From the NCBI RefSeq assembly GCF_022539505.1, contig NC_061510.1, forward strand, positions 396,224,249 to 396,288,248: a DNA stretch of 64,000 nt, in the 5' to 3' direction. This document shows positions 35,730 to 47,868 of this stretch, in pieces (within the stretch, counting starts at the first letter, position 1; each line of letters begins with the position of its first letter). The DNA is from Lolium rigidum (Eukaryota > Streptophyta > Magnoliopsida > Poales > Poaceae). Made by a program: the position numbers and the translations under genes. Below the pieces are notes generated by a model. The model worked only from the letters and a program-made list of their open reading frames with translations. It did not search any database and was not told where the DNA came from.

Positions 35730-38322
35730 GCATCCCCAAGCTTAGTTCTGCTCGTCCCGAGCAGGTAAAACGATAACAAAGATAATTTCTGGAGTGACAT
35801 GCCATCATAACCTTGATCATACTATTTGTAAACATATGTAATGAATGCAGCGATCAAAACAATGGTAATGACATGAGTAAACAAATGAATCATAAAGCAA
35901 AGACTTTTCATGAATAGTACTTCAAGACAAGCATCAATAAGTCTTGCATAAGAGTTAACTCATAAAGCAATAAATCAAAGTAAAGGTATTGAAGCAACAC
36001 AAAGGAAGATTAAGTTTCAGCGGTTGCTTTCAACTTATAACATGTATATCTCATGGATAATTGTCAATATAGAGTAATATAACAAGTGCAATATGCAAGT
36101 ATGTAGGAATCAATGCACAGTTCACACAAGTGTTTGCTTCTTGAGGTGGAGAGAAATAGGTGAACTGACTCAACATAAAAGTAAAAAGAATGGTCCTTCA
36201 AAGAGGAAAGCATCGATTGCTATATTTGTGCTAGAGCTTTTATTTTGAAAACATGAAACAATTTTGTCAACGGTAGTAATAAAGCATATGAGTTATGTAA
36301 ATTATATCTTACAAGTTGCAAGCCTCATGCATAGTATACTAATAGTGCCCGCACCTTGTCCTAATTAGCTTGGACTACCGGATCATCGCAATACACATGT
36401 TTTAACCAAGTGTCACAATGGGGTACCTCCATGCCGCCTGTACAAAGGTCTAAGGAGAAAGCTCGCATTTTGGATTTCTCGCTTTTGATTATTCTCAACT
36501 TAGACATCCATACCGGGACAACATGGACAAAAGATAATGGACTCCTCTTTAATGCATAAGCATGTGGCAACAATTAGTGTTCTCATATGAGATTGAGGAT
36601 ATATGTCCAAAACTGAAACTTCCACCATGATTCATGGCTTTAGTTAGCGGCCCAATGTTCTTCTCTAACAATATGTATGCTCCAACCATTAAGGTGGTAG
36701 ATCTCTCTTACTTCAGACAAGACGGACATGCATAGCAACTCACATGATATTCAACAAAGAATAGTTGATGGCGTCCCCAGGAACATGGTTATCGCACAAC
36801 AAGCAACTTAATAAGAGATAAAGTGCATAAGTACATATTCAATACCACAATAGTTTTTAAGCTATTTGTCCCATGAGCTATATATTGCAAAGGTGAATGA
36901 TGGAAATTTTAAAGGTAGCACTCAAGCAATTTACTTTGGAATGACGGAGAAATACCATGTAGTAGGTAGGTATGGTGGACACAAATGGCATAGTGGTTGG
37001 CTCAAGGATTTTGGATGCATGAGAAGTATTCCCTCTCGATACAAGGTTTAGGCTAGCAAGGTTATTTGAAACAAACACAAGGATGAACGGTGCAGCAAAA
37101 CTCACATAAAATACATATTGTAAACATTATAAGACTCTACACCGTCTTCCTTGTTGTTCAAAACTCAATACTAGAAATTATCTAGACTTTAGAGGGACCA
37201 AATATGCAAACCAAATTTAGCAAGCTCTATGTATTTCTTCATTAATGGGTGCAAAGTATATGATGCAAGAACTTAAACATGAGCACAACAATTGCCAAGT
37301 ATCAAATTATTCAAGACATTTTAAAATTACTACATGTAGTATTTCCCGATTCCAACCATATAACAATTTAACGAAGAAGATTCAACCTTCGCCATGAATA
37401 CTATGAGTAAAGCCTAAGGACATATTTGTCCATATGCAACAGCGGAGCGTGTCTCTCTCCCACACAATGAATGCTAGGATCCATTTTATTCAAACAAAAA
37501 CAAAAACAAAAACAAACCGACGCTCCAAGCAAAGTACATAAGATGTGACGGAATAAAAATATAGTTTCGTGGGAGGAACCCGATAATGTTGTCGATGAAG
37601 AAGGGGATGCCTTGGGCATCCCCAAGCTTAGATGCTTGAGTCTTCTTAAAATATGCAGGGGTGAACCACCGGGGCATCCCCAAGCTTAGAGCTTTCACTC
37701 TCCTTGATCATATTGCATCATACTCCTCTCTTGATCCTTGAAAACTTCCTCCACACCAAACTCGAAACAACTCATTAGAGGGTTAGTGGACAATAAAAAT
37801 TAACATGTTCAGAGGTGACACAATCATTCTTAACACTTCTGGACATTGCATAAAGCTACTCGGACATTAATGGATCAAAGAAATTCATCCAACATAGCAA
37901 AAGAGGCAATGCGAAATAAAAGGCAGAATCTGTAAAAACGAACGAGTCCGTAAAGATGGATTTTATTGAGGCACCAGACTTGCTCAAATGAAAATGCCCA
38001 AATTTAATGAAAGTTGCGTACATATCTAAGGATCACGCATGTAAATTGGCTTAATTTTCTGAGCTACCTACAGGGAGGCAGGTCAAAATTTGTGACATCA
38101 AAGAAATCTGAAACTGCGCAGTAATCCAAATCTAGTATTCACTTTACTATCAAAGACTTTACTTGGCACAACAAAACATAAAACTAAGATAAGGAGAGGT
38201 TGCTACAGTAGTAAACAACTTCCAAGACTCAAATATAAAACAAAAATACTGTAGTAAAAACATGGGTTGTCTCCCATAAGCGCTTTTCTTTAACGCCTTT
38301 CGGCTAGGCGCGAAAGTGTATA
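35730..38322 (-). other. E3 3' internal non-coding region
   Basis: 2.6 kb without a supported ORF. It contains the hairpin GGGGATGCC-TTG-GGCATCCCC at 37603-37623 and a second purine tract near 37673-37688, at the same place as in E1 and E2. Confidence 0.75.
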
Positions 38323-39105
38323 TCAAGTAACATCAAGAGACGAAGCATCAACATCATAATTTGTTCTAATAATAGAATCAAAAGGTAACTTCATTCTTTT
38401 TCTAGGTAAGTGTTCCATACCTTTCTTGAGAGGAAATTGATATTTAATATTACCTTCCTTTATATCAATAGTAGCACCAACGGTTCGAAGAAAAGGTCTT
38501 CCCAATATAATGGGGCAAGATGCATTGCATTCAATATCCAAGACAACAAAATCAACGGGGACAAGGTTATTGTTAACCATAATATGAACATTATCAACTC
38601 TCCCCAAAGGTTTCTTTTTAGCATTATCGGCGAGATTAACATCCAAATAACAATTTTTCAATGGTGGCAAGTCAAGCATATCATAGACTTTTTTAGGCAT
38701 AACAGAAATACTTGCACCAAGATCACATAAAGCATTACAATCAAAATCATTGACCCTCATTTTAATGATGGGCTCCCAACCATCTTCTAGCTTTCTAGGA
38801 ATAGAAGTTTCAAGTTTTAGTTTCTCTTCTCTAGCTTTTATGAGAGCATTTGTAATATGTTTTGTGAAAGCCAAGTTTAAAGCGCTAGCATTGGGACTCT
38901 TAGTAAGTTTTTGTAAGAACTTTATAACTTCAGAGATGTGGCAATCATCAAAATCTAAATCATTATGAGCTACAGCAATGGGATCATCATCCCCAAGGTT
39001 GGAAAAAATTTCAGCAGTTTTATCACAGGCGGTTTCGAGCAGTTTTAGCAGTTTCAGGTAATTTTGCGCGCTTTGCACTAGGAGTAGAAACATTGCCAAC
39101 ACCAA
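38323..39105 (-). CDS. E3 aspartic protease domain
   Basis: 260 codons are open on the minus strand, with the active site ALCDLGASISVMP and the second landmark PIILGRPFLRTVGA. It is close to the E2 protease (20376-21152) throughout. The N-terminal part is the tail of gag; a frameshift near 39040 separates it from the gag frame. The stop at 38323 is followed only by non-coding sequence. Confidence 0.82.
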   Translation of the reverse strand: MVLAMFLLLVQSAQNYLKLLKLLETACDKTAEIFSNLGDDDPIAVAHNDLDFDDCHISEVIKFLQKLTKSPNASALNLAFTKHITNALIKAREEKLKLETSIPRKLEDGWEPIIKMRVNDFDCNALCDLGASISVMPKKVYDMLDLPPLKNCYLDVNLADNAKKKPLGRVDNVHIMVNNNLVPVDFVVLDIECNASCPIILGRPFLRTVGATIDIKEGNIKYQFPLKKGMEHLPRKRMKLPFDSIIRTNYDVDASSLDVT

Positions 39106-40442
39106 TTATTTTACCATTAATAGTAGGAGGTGCAGCAACATGTGAATCATTAGCATTGATAGTGGTGGTAATAGTCCAAACTTTAGCTACATTTTTCTCT
39201 TTAGCTAGTTTTTCATTTTCTTCTCTATCCCACCTAGCACGCAATTCGGCCATCAATCTTATATTCTCATTAATTCTAACTTGGATGGCATTTGCTGTAG
39301 TAACAATTTTATTTTCAATATCCCTATTAGGCATAACTTTCGATTTCAAAAGATCAATATCAGAGGCAAGACTATAAACCTTAGAAGTGAGAATATCAAT
39401 TTTATTGAGCTTTTCCTCAACAGATTTGTTAAAAGCAGTTTGTGTACTAATAAATTCCTTAAGCATAGCTTCAAGTCCAGGGGGTATGTTCCTATTATTA
39501 TTGTAAGAATTCCCATAAGAATTAGCATAACCGTTACCATTATTATAAGGATATGGCCTATAGTTATTACTAGAATTGTTCAGATAAGCATTGTTGTTGA
39601 AATTATTATTTTTAATGAAGTTTACATCAACATGTTCTTCTTGAGCAACCAATGAAGCTAACGGAACATTATTAGGATCAACATTAGTCCTATCATTCAC
39701 AAGCATAGACATAATAGCATCAATCTTATCATTCAAGGAAGAGGATTCTTCAACAGAATTTACCTTCTTACCTTGTGGAGCTCTCTCCGTGTGCCATTCA
39801 GAGTAATTAATCATCATATTATCAAGGAGCTTTGTTGCTTCACCAAGAGTGATGGACATAAAGGTACCTCCAGCAGCTGAATCCAATAGGTTTCGCGAAG
39901 AAAAGTTCAATCCTGCATAAAAGGTTTGGATGATCATCCAAGTAGTCAGTCCATGGGTTGGGCAATTTTTAACCAAAGATTTCATTCTTTCCCAAGCTTG
40001 AGAAACATGTTCATTATCCAATTGTTTAAAATTCATTATGCTACTTCTCAAAGATATAATTTTAGCAGGGGGATAATATCTACCAATAAAAGCATCCTTG
40101 CATTTAGTCCGGGAATCAATACTATTCTTAGGCGAGAGATAGCAACCAATCTTTAGCTCTTCCTCTTAATGAGAAAGGAAACAATTTCAATTTAATAATA
40201 TCACCATCTACATCCTTATACTTTTGCATTTCACATAGTTCAACAAAATTATTAAGATGGGCAAGCGAGCATCATCGGAACTAACACCGGAAAATTGCTC
40301 TCGCATAACAAGATTCGATAAAGCGGGTTTAATTTCAAAGAATTCTGCTGTAGTAGCGAGGTGGAGCAATAGGTGTGCATAGGAAATCATTATTATTTGT
40401 GGTTGTGAAGTCACACAACTTAGTATTTTCAGGAGTGGCCAT
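39023..40442 (-). pseudogene. E3 gag (frameshifted)
   Basis: The start codon ATGGCC is at 40442 (minus strand). The frame is broken between about 40330 and 40060 by at least two shifts, then open from 40051 to 39023 (342 aa). Visible are MNFKQLDNEHVSQAWERMK, the Asn/Tyr-rich stretch and the EEKLNKIDILTSKV coiled-coil-like segment. It is homologous to E2 gag over the whole length. Confidence 0.82.
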
Positions 40443-40662
40443 TTTAGCAATAGTAAATAAAGCAAACTAGATAAAGTAAATGCAAGTAACTAATTTTTTT
40501 GTGTTTTTGATATAGAGTGCAAGCCAGTAAATAAAGTAAAGCTAGCAACTAATTTTTTTGTGTTTTGATATAATGCAGCAAACAAAGTAGTAAATAAAAT
40601 AAAGCAAGACAAAAACAAAGTAAAGAGATTGGATTGTGGAGACTCCCTTGCAGCGTGTCTTG

Positions 40663-40680
40663 ATCTCGGCAACGGCGCCA
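40663..40680 (-). other. E3 primer-binding site (tRNA-Asp type)
   Basis: The minus strand reads TGGCGCCGTTGCCGAGA near the inner edge of the 5' LTR. It lacks the GGG of the usual CCGGGGAGA, which may be a real change or a consensus error. Confidence 0.7.
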
Positions 40681-40691
40681 GAAAACAGTCT

Positions 40692-42287
40692 TGATGCGTG
40701 CAGTAGACACACGTCCGTTGGGAACCCCAAGAGGAAGGTGTGATGCAGACAGTAGCAAGTTTTCCCTCAAAAAGAAACCAAGGTTTATCGAACCAGGAGG
40801 AGCCAAGAAGCACGTTGAAGGTTGATGGTGGCGGAATGTAATGCGGCGCAACACCGGGGATTCCGGCGCCAACGTGGAACCTGCACAACACAACCAAAGT
40901 ACTTTGCCCCAACGAAACAGTGAGGTTGTCAATCTCACCGGCTTGCTGTAACAAAGGATTAACTGTATTGTGTGGAAGATGATTGTTTGCGAGAAAACAG
41001 TAAAGAACAATTGCAGTAGATTGTATGCGATGTAAAGAATAGGACCGGGATCCACAGTTCACTAGAGGTGTCTCTCCCATAAGATAAAAGCATGTTGGGT
41101 GAACAAATTACAGTCGGACAATTGACAAATAGATAGGGCATAACAATGCACATACATGACATGATAAATATAGTGAGATTTAATTGGGCATTACGACAAA
41201 GTACATAGACCGCTATCCAGCATGCATCTATGCCTAAAAAGTCCACCTTCAGGTTATCATCCGAACCCCTTCCGGTATTAAGTTGCAAAACAACGGACAA
41301 TTGCATTAAGTATGGTGCGTAATGTAATCAATAACTACATCCTTAGACATAGCATCAATGTTTTATCCCTAGTGGCAACGAGCACATCCACAACCTTAGA
41401 ACTTTCTCGTCACTTGTCCCGCATTTAATGGAGGCATGAACCCACTATCGAGCATAAATACTCCCTCTTGGAGTTAAGAGCAAAAACTTGGCCAGAGCCT
41501 CTACTAATAACGGAGAGCATGCAAGATCATAAACAACACATAGGTAATAACTTGATAATTAACATAACATAGTATTCTCTATCCATCGGATCCCGACAAA
41601 CACAACATATAGTATTACGGATAGATGATCTTGATCATGTTAGGCAGCTCACAAGATCCAACAATGAAGCACAACGAGGAGAAGACAACCATCTAGCTAC
41701 TGCTATGGACCCATAGTCCAGGGGTGAACTACTCACTCATCACTCCGGAGGCGACCATGGCGGTGAAGAGTCCTCCGGGAGATGAATCCCCTCTCCGGCA
41801 GGGGGCCGGAGGAGATCTCCGAAATCCCCCGAGATGGGATTGGCGGCGGCGGCGTCTCGATAAGGTTTTTCGTATCGTGGCTCTCGGATGCGGGGGTTTC
41901 GCGACGAAGGCTATTTGTAGGCGGAAGGGCAGGTAAGGGGCGCCACGAGGGGCCCGGACGACGGGCCGGCGCGGCCGGGGCCTGGGCCGCGCCGCCCGGT
42001 GTCCGGCCACCTCGTGGCCCCACTCCGACTCTCCTTCGGTCTTCGGGAAGCTTCGTGGCAAAATAGGACCCCGGGCGTTGATTTCGTCCAATTCCGAGAA
42101 TATTTCCTTTGTAGGATTTACGAAACCAAAAACAGCTAGAAAACGACGGTCGGCTCTTCGGCATCTCGTTAATAGGTTAGTGCCGGAAAATGCATAAATA
42201 CGACATATAATGTGTATAAAACATGTAGATATCATCAATAATGTAGCATGGAACATAAGAAATTATCGATACGTCGGAGACGTATCA
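40692..42287 (-). repeat. E3 5' LTR (1,596 bp)
   Basis: TG...CA ends. The element-strand start is the tip palindrome GATACGT-CTCCG-ACGTATC. Confidence 0.9.
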
Positions 42288-43035
42288 GGGGGATTTAATC
42301 ATACAACTTTGTACATTGGCACCTGGTCATATTACACATTGTAAACTATAATTGCAAAAATAGCACTCCATAGTTTACCACTTAGGTAAAATACTACATT
42401 TCCACAACTAAGCATTTTGAAGCATAGACCATAGACGAGTAAATGACCAGCTAATGATAATAAAAATGATCAACCTGAAACGCTTGGAAAAAAGAACAAA
42501 AATCATTCATCTAGCATTGCCATCCTAGGCCAATTTGAGATGCATTACGACACAAATATTACCCATAGAATACCCACTGATCATTTGCTTGTAGAGCCAA
42601 AATCAAAGTCGAAGCATCTTATTGAAAAGTGCAAAACAAGTTGATGTTTCTGGTTGCATGCCTACTGAATGATCTAATATACCAGAGGAATGGAAAGTTT
42701 ACATAAAAGGGGAGTGCAAAATTTTATTTAGCACATGCCAGATGGGGTAAGAGCACACTCCACATGATGGATATATTTTTTTCTTTGGTGTTCTACTAAA
42801 TCCAATATATTCTGGTGTATATATATATATATGATTTTCACACTTCCTCAAAAACATGTTCCCAGGGAAATGGCAGCAAAAAGTAGCACTAAGCCAGCAG
42901 CCATTCACGAAATAATATGAGGGTCTCGAAGCCCTCACCTCAGAGCAATTAACATAGTTGCCGAAAGAACACGATGCAGCCAAAAAGATAATTGTTGGCA
43001 AGAAACATGAACCAAAAATAGGACTCCTCAAGAAA

Positions 43036-44606
43036 CTAACCAGATTCTTAATATTTCCTTATTAGATAAGTGTAATAAGCTGAGGGAGAGTTATGCGTTG
43101 TAACCTATGTACATAAACAAGCAAGTTTATAACTGAAAAATCCCAAAGGACAAGCTCAGCCTCAAGTGACCAAAGCTAGCATCATTCATTAACGTGGCTG
43201 ATGGGTTCACTTTATAAAGAGGGGAACGGTAGCACAAGAGAAACTCTATAGAATATGGTATAGCGTACCCATGAAGTTGCTTCTTCATCTGCTTCTACAT
43301 GTACTTTCACATTTGGTTTCTGGAGCTTGAGGGAATAACTCATCTTCCTTTCTCTTGCTTCTCTCTGTCGCATGTAATTCACAAATTCTTTGCTTTCATC
43401 ACCCACTGTTTCTTCCCACTGAGAAGTTGCAGAGACAGGCTATTTAGCTCAAGAATAGCACGCCATATAGCTTAATCCGCAACTAACCAAGCAACTAACT
43501 ATCCAAATGGAATTATATACGAACCTCTTTTGGCCTATAAGAAGCAACATCAATAATCTCCATAAGATAAGGATATTATGTTGCCATACTTGCTACTGCC
43601 TTTTCTCTCCTTGAAGCATCTTTACTATGATTATCATCCATAATAACCTGCTGAACTTTTGGAGGATGGTGGATACCATCATTACCCTAAAGTCCAGCAG
43701 TTCAAGGCGTGGTAGATAATGAGAGAGTTTAACCTGCAAGGGGAATTTAATCATACAACTTTGTACATTGGCACCTGGTCTATACAACACAACCGGGAGA
43801 AGATTTACTTGAAGCTAGCAACAACACATGTTTAGAAAGGCGTGGTAGATAATGAGAGAGTTTAATCTGCATGGGGGGATTTAATCATACAACTTTGTAC
43901 ATTGGCACCTGGTCATTTTCCACATTGTAAACTATAATTGCAAAAATAGCACTCCATAGTTTAGCACTTAGGTAAAATACTACATTTCCACAACTAAGCA
44001 GTTTTATGCATAGACGAGTAAATGACCAGCTAATGATAATCAAAATGATCAACCTGAAACGCTTGGAAAAAAGAACAAAAATCATTCACCTCGCATTGCC
44101 ATCCCAGGCCGATTTGAGATGCATTACGACACAAATATTACCCATAGAATACCCACTGATCATTCGCTTGTAGAGCCAAAATCAAAATCGAAGCATCTTA
44201 TTTAAAAGTGCAAAACAAGTTGATGTTTCTGGTTGCATGCCTACTGAATGATCTAATACACCGGCGGAATGGAAAGTTTACATAAAAGGGAAGAGTGCAA
44301 AATGTTATTTAGCACATGCCAGATGGGGTAAGAGCACACTCCACATGATGGATATTTTTTTATTTCATGTTCTACTAAATCCAATATATTCTGGTGTAGA
44401 TATATATATGATTTTCACACTTCCTCAAAAACATGTTCCCAGGGAAATGGAAGCAAAAAGTAGCAGTAAGCCAGTAGCTATTCACGAAACAATATGAGGG
44501 TCTCGAAGCCCTCACCTCAGAGCAATTAACATAGTTGCCGGAAGAACACGATGCAGCCAAAAGGATAATTGTTGGCAAGAAACCTGAACCAAAAATAGGA
44601 CTCCTC
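43036..44606 (-). repeat. Helitron tandem duplication, unit 2
   Basis: Homologous to 33292-34125 plus 42288-43035. It starts at ACTAACCAGATTCTTAAT and ends near AAAATAGGACTCCT. It lacks E3, so it preserves the empty insertion site. Confidence 0.75.
43269..43428 (-). pseudogene. Captured exon, copy 3
   Basis: Diverged from the other copies: GDESKEFVNYMRQREARERK, then KMSYSLKLQKPNVKVHVEAD, with three extra codons before the donor. The acceptor side reads CTGAGAAG in place of CTGCAAAG. It is in the second tandem unit. Confidence 0.4.
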
Positions 44607-45236
44607 TTTTACCTGCTCCACAGAAACAACACTATTTTAACAGAAGGCAAGGAACACCGCAACCCAAAGAAGATGATGACATGATGGGCTAGCCAGGCCT
44701 AAGCCAAAAATTAGAATGCACTCTTACATGTCCCTGCCATTTAGCTACTCACAGTGTCTAAGCATATTAAAAAATCACAGGACCACAATACCCAAGAATG
44801 TCCAAGCAATTCTTTTCTAGTCTGATTCGGACAAACTTGCAATCTGAAAGTAAGACCACCTGTAATAAAACATAAGAAGCAATATGAGTAACATCATAAA
44901 TGATTACCTCAATTTCACGCACCTAAATAGTTCATTCATAAAATACAATTTCTCACCAGTAAGTAATTTTACATATATACACCAGCAGTAATCCATTGTC
45001 TTCAAGTGAGATAGTAACTTTCTCTTGTTCACCACTTCCAAATCCATACAACCGTGCCAATCATACCCTTCATCCAGAAAAGTGTAGAAATGTCAGGTCA
45101 ACTCAAATTAAATTTAAGCTTGTTGTATTATATCCATCCTAATAGTTAACTGGCAGCAAAGTCCGCACAGCATGACATCATGTTCATATGTGTGCTTGCC
45201 CACATGTAGGTAAACAAATTTGACCTCGTCACTTAC

Positions 45237-46250
45237 ATTAAAGAACCTGAGGTTCTCGAACATGAGTGCGGCATCACCCAACAGGAGGTCGAAACAGCCC
45301 ACTGCCAAATTCACACAAGTTGCAAGAGACTATTAGTAAAAAAAATCTAGCATCCTGAGCGGAGAGGAAGAGAGGAAGAGCCGGCTATGGTTTTCTCTGC
45401 TCACGTCCATGGCCGGGCAGATCCACCTTTTGAGAAGAAAAGGCAAACCTTAGGAGATAGGATGGATGAGGCGTAGATCCATCGACGCCATGGCCATCCT
45501 TCCGGGGTTCATGGGGCGGTCCTCCTCCCGCTGCTCACCAGGGTGAGCAGGTACCGAGGAGGTGGAGGATGCGCGACCCCAAGGGCTCCCTGTGCCGGCT
45601 CCCCCTCCGGCCGCGCCCGTCGCCTCGGGTCGCCGCCTCCGCGGATCCGCCCGCGCCGGCCCGTCTCCGGCCGCGCTCGTCGCCTCCGGTCGCCGCCGTC
45701 GCGGAACAGCCCCGCGCGCGCCTCACCTCCAGCCGACGTGGAGCTAGGGGCGGAGGCTAATCATGGCGTGGAGGAGAGGCAGCAGAAGGGAGTGGAGGAA
45801 TCCTTTGCAAGATCTCGAGAGAGAGAAAAGAGACGAGGCGCCGCCGTCCCGTTCCTGCCCTGCTCGCCGAGATGAGACGCCGCCGCCCCATTCCTGCCCT
45901 CCTCGCTACTGGCCCGTTCCAATCCGGCCGCCGCCACCGTCGGGGCTCCCGCGGTTCCTCCAGATGTGCTGCCGGAGCCGAGTAGGTGTTTGATTGGAGA
46001 GGAGAGAAGAATCGGGGATTGGGGAAGGAGAGGCCAATCCCGATCTAGGGTTTTCACCGCTTCACGCAACCACGACCGAAACGAGCGACCGGGACGAGCG
46101 CCAGCCGCTGTCTCTTGCTGCCGGTCCCGCACAAAAATGGGCCCAAGCGTCATAGACAATTTACGAACAGCGGCATGTAAAAGAAAAGTTACTACAACGG
46201 ACGGTTGAGGGGAAAAGTGGGGGAAAGTTTTTACTGTGTATGATGAAACG
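45237..46250 (-). pseudogene. Captured 5' gene end: GC-rich leader and a spliced exon
   Basis: On the minus strand a GC-rich block (46150-45480) contains a leader-like AAAACCCTAGATC (near 46050) and several ATGs. It is followed, past an AT-rich stretch, by a 65-base exon (45301-45237) bounded by TTTGGCAG and GTAAGT, encoding GCFDLLLGDAALMFENLRFF. The splice signals are good. The protein family was not recognised. This looks like the promoter-proximal end of a host gene taken up near the Helitron 5' end. Confidence 0.4.
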
Positions 46251-46323
46251 GACGGACCAGATTCGTTTGCCCCTTTCAGATGGTCTGGTTGGCTGGGTAC
46301 TCTTTCAACATTTATAGGAAGAA

Positions 46324-47868
46324 TACTCACATGTTTTATACACATTATATGTCATATTTATGCATTTTCCGGCACTAACCTATTGACGAGATGTCGAAGA
46401 GCCGATTCTTTGTTTTCGCTGTTTTTGGTTTCAGAAATCCTAGTAAGGAAATATTCTCGGAATTGGACGAAATCAACGCCCAGGGGCCTATTTTTTCACG
46501 AAGCTTCCAGAAGACCGGAGGACTTACGAAGTGGGGCCACGAGGCGCCGCCACAACAGGGCGGCGCGGCCAGCAAGGGGCCGGCGCGGCCCTGGCGTGTG
46601 GGGCCCTCGTGTGGCCCCCTGACCTGCCCTTCCGCCTACTTAAGGTCTTCGTCGCGAAACCCCCAGTACCGAGAGCCACGATACGGAAAACCTTCCAGAG
46701 ACGCCGCAGCCGCCAATCCCATCTCGGGGGATTCAGGAGATCGTCTCCGGCACCCTGCCGGAGAGGGGAATCATCTCCCGGAGGTCTCTTCATCGCCATG
46801 ATCGCCTCCGGATCGATGTGTGAGTAGTTCACCCCTGGAGTATGGGTCCATAGCAGTAGCTAGATGGTTGTCTTCTCCTCATTGTGCTATCATGTTAGAT
46901 CTTGTGAGCTGCCTATCATGATCAAGATCATCTATTTGTAATCCTACATGTTTTGTTTGTTGGGATCCGATGAATATTGAATACTATGTCAAGTTGATTA
47001 TCAATCTATCATATATGTTATTTATGTTCTTGCATGCTCTCCGTTGCTAGTAGAGGCTCCGGCCAAGTTGATACTTGTGACTCCAAGAGGGGGTATTTAT
47101 GCTCGATAGTGGGTTCATGCCTCCATTAAATGCGGGACGAGTGATGAGAAAGTTCTAAGGTTGTGGATTTGCTTGTTGCCACTAGGGATAAAACATCGAT
47201 GCTTTGTCTAAGGATATTTGTGTTGATTACATTACGCACCATACTTAATGCAATTGTCTCGTTGTTTACAACTTAATACTAGAGGGGTTCGGATGATAAC
47301 TCGAAGGTGGACTTTTTAGGCATAGATGCATGCTTGGATAGCGGTCTATGTACTTTGTCGTAATGCCTCGATAAAATCTCATAGTACACATCATGATATA
47401 TGTATGTGCATTGTTATGCCTTCTTTATTTGTCAATTGCCCAACTGTAATTTGTTCACCCAACATCTCGCTATCTTATGGGAGAGACACCACTAGTGATC
47501 TGTGGACCCCGGTCCTATTCTTTACATCTGAAATACAATATGCTGCAATTGTTCTTTACTGTTCTTCGCAAACAACCATCATCATCCACACTATACATCT
47601 AATCCTTTGTTTACAGCAAGCCGGTGAGATTGACAACCTCGCTGTTACGTTGGGGCAAAGTTCTGTGATTGTGTTGTGCGGGTTCCACGTTGGCGCCGGA
47701 ATCCCCGGTGTTGCGCCGCACTACACTCCTCCGCCATCAACCTTCAACGTGCTTCTTGACTCCTACTGGTTCGATTAAACCTTGGTTTCTTACTGAGGGA
47801 AACTTGCTACTGTGCGCATCACACCTTCCTCTTGGGGTTCCCAACGGACGTGTCAACTACACGCATCA
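46324..47868 (+). repeat. E2 3' LTR, main part
   Basis: Continues the LTR from 23803 and ends ACACGCATCA at the CGCGC duplication. Confidence 0.9.

Larger units (their letters stand above)
32939..37524. other. Probable false duplication, right copy
   Basis: Matches 28269-32838. This copy continues into the complete E3 and is the one to keep. Confidence 0.8.
34126..42287 (-). mobile_element. E3: complete Gypsy-type gag-protease LTR element
   Basis: It starts TGATGCGTGC at 34126 and ends GACGTATCA at 42287, flanked by GGGGG (34121-34125, 42288-42292). It is 8,162 bp with LTRs of 1,604 and 1,596 bp. It is read on the minus strand and has a tRNA-Asp primer site, gag-protease, a long 3' non-coding region and a polypurine tract. 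The empty site survives in the tandem copy at 43871-43880 (ATGGGGGGAT). No reverse transcriptase or integrase is present. It belongs to the same superfamily group as E2 and E4/E5. Confidence 0.92.
33292..43035 (-). repeat. Helitron tandem duplication, unit 1 (split by E3)
   Basis: 33292-34125 plus 42288-43035, about 1.58 kb net, begins ACTAACCAGATTCTTAAT. It is homologous to 43036-44606. E3 lies within this unit. Confidence 0.75.
23804..46323 (-). mobile_element. Helitron, read on the minus strand, interrupted by E3
   Basis: At 23804 the plus strand reads CTAG, then ATGACCCG, then a perfect hairpin GTGCGCC-CC-GGCGCAC. On the element strand this is a hairpin, 8 bases, then CTAG, the canonical Helitron 3' end. 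Comparison with the intact E2 5' LTR shows insertion exactly between A and T with no target duplication. The 5' end at 46323 reads TTCTTCCTATAAATG on the element strand, a TC start with one extra T. No Rep/helicase was recognised, so it is non-autonomous. Without E3 and the duplicated assembly segment it is about 9.7 kb. Exon-like fragments inside suggest gene capture. Confidence 0.82.
17192..47868 (+). mobile_element. E2: Gypsy-type gag-protease LTR element, split by the Helitron
   Basis: It starts TGATACGTCTCAAACGTATC at 17192 and ends ACACGCATCA at 47868, flanked by CGCGC on both sides (17187-17191, 47869-47873). Net length is about 8.2 kb (17192-23803 plus 46324-47868). It contains a 5' LTR, tRNA-Asp primer site, gag-protease, a 2.6-kb non-coding 3' region and a 3' LTR. 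No reverse transcriptase, RNase H or integrase is present, so it must depend on proteins from another element. Confidence 0.9.

Noticed and set aside
45543..45875. Arg/Pro-rich plus-strand ORFs in the GC-rich Helitron block
   Set aside because: Low complexity; the splice signals and leader point to the minus strand.
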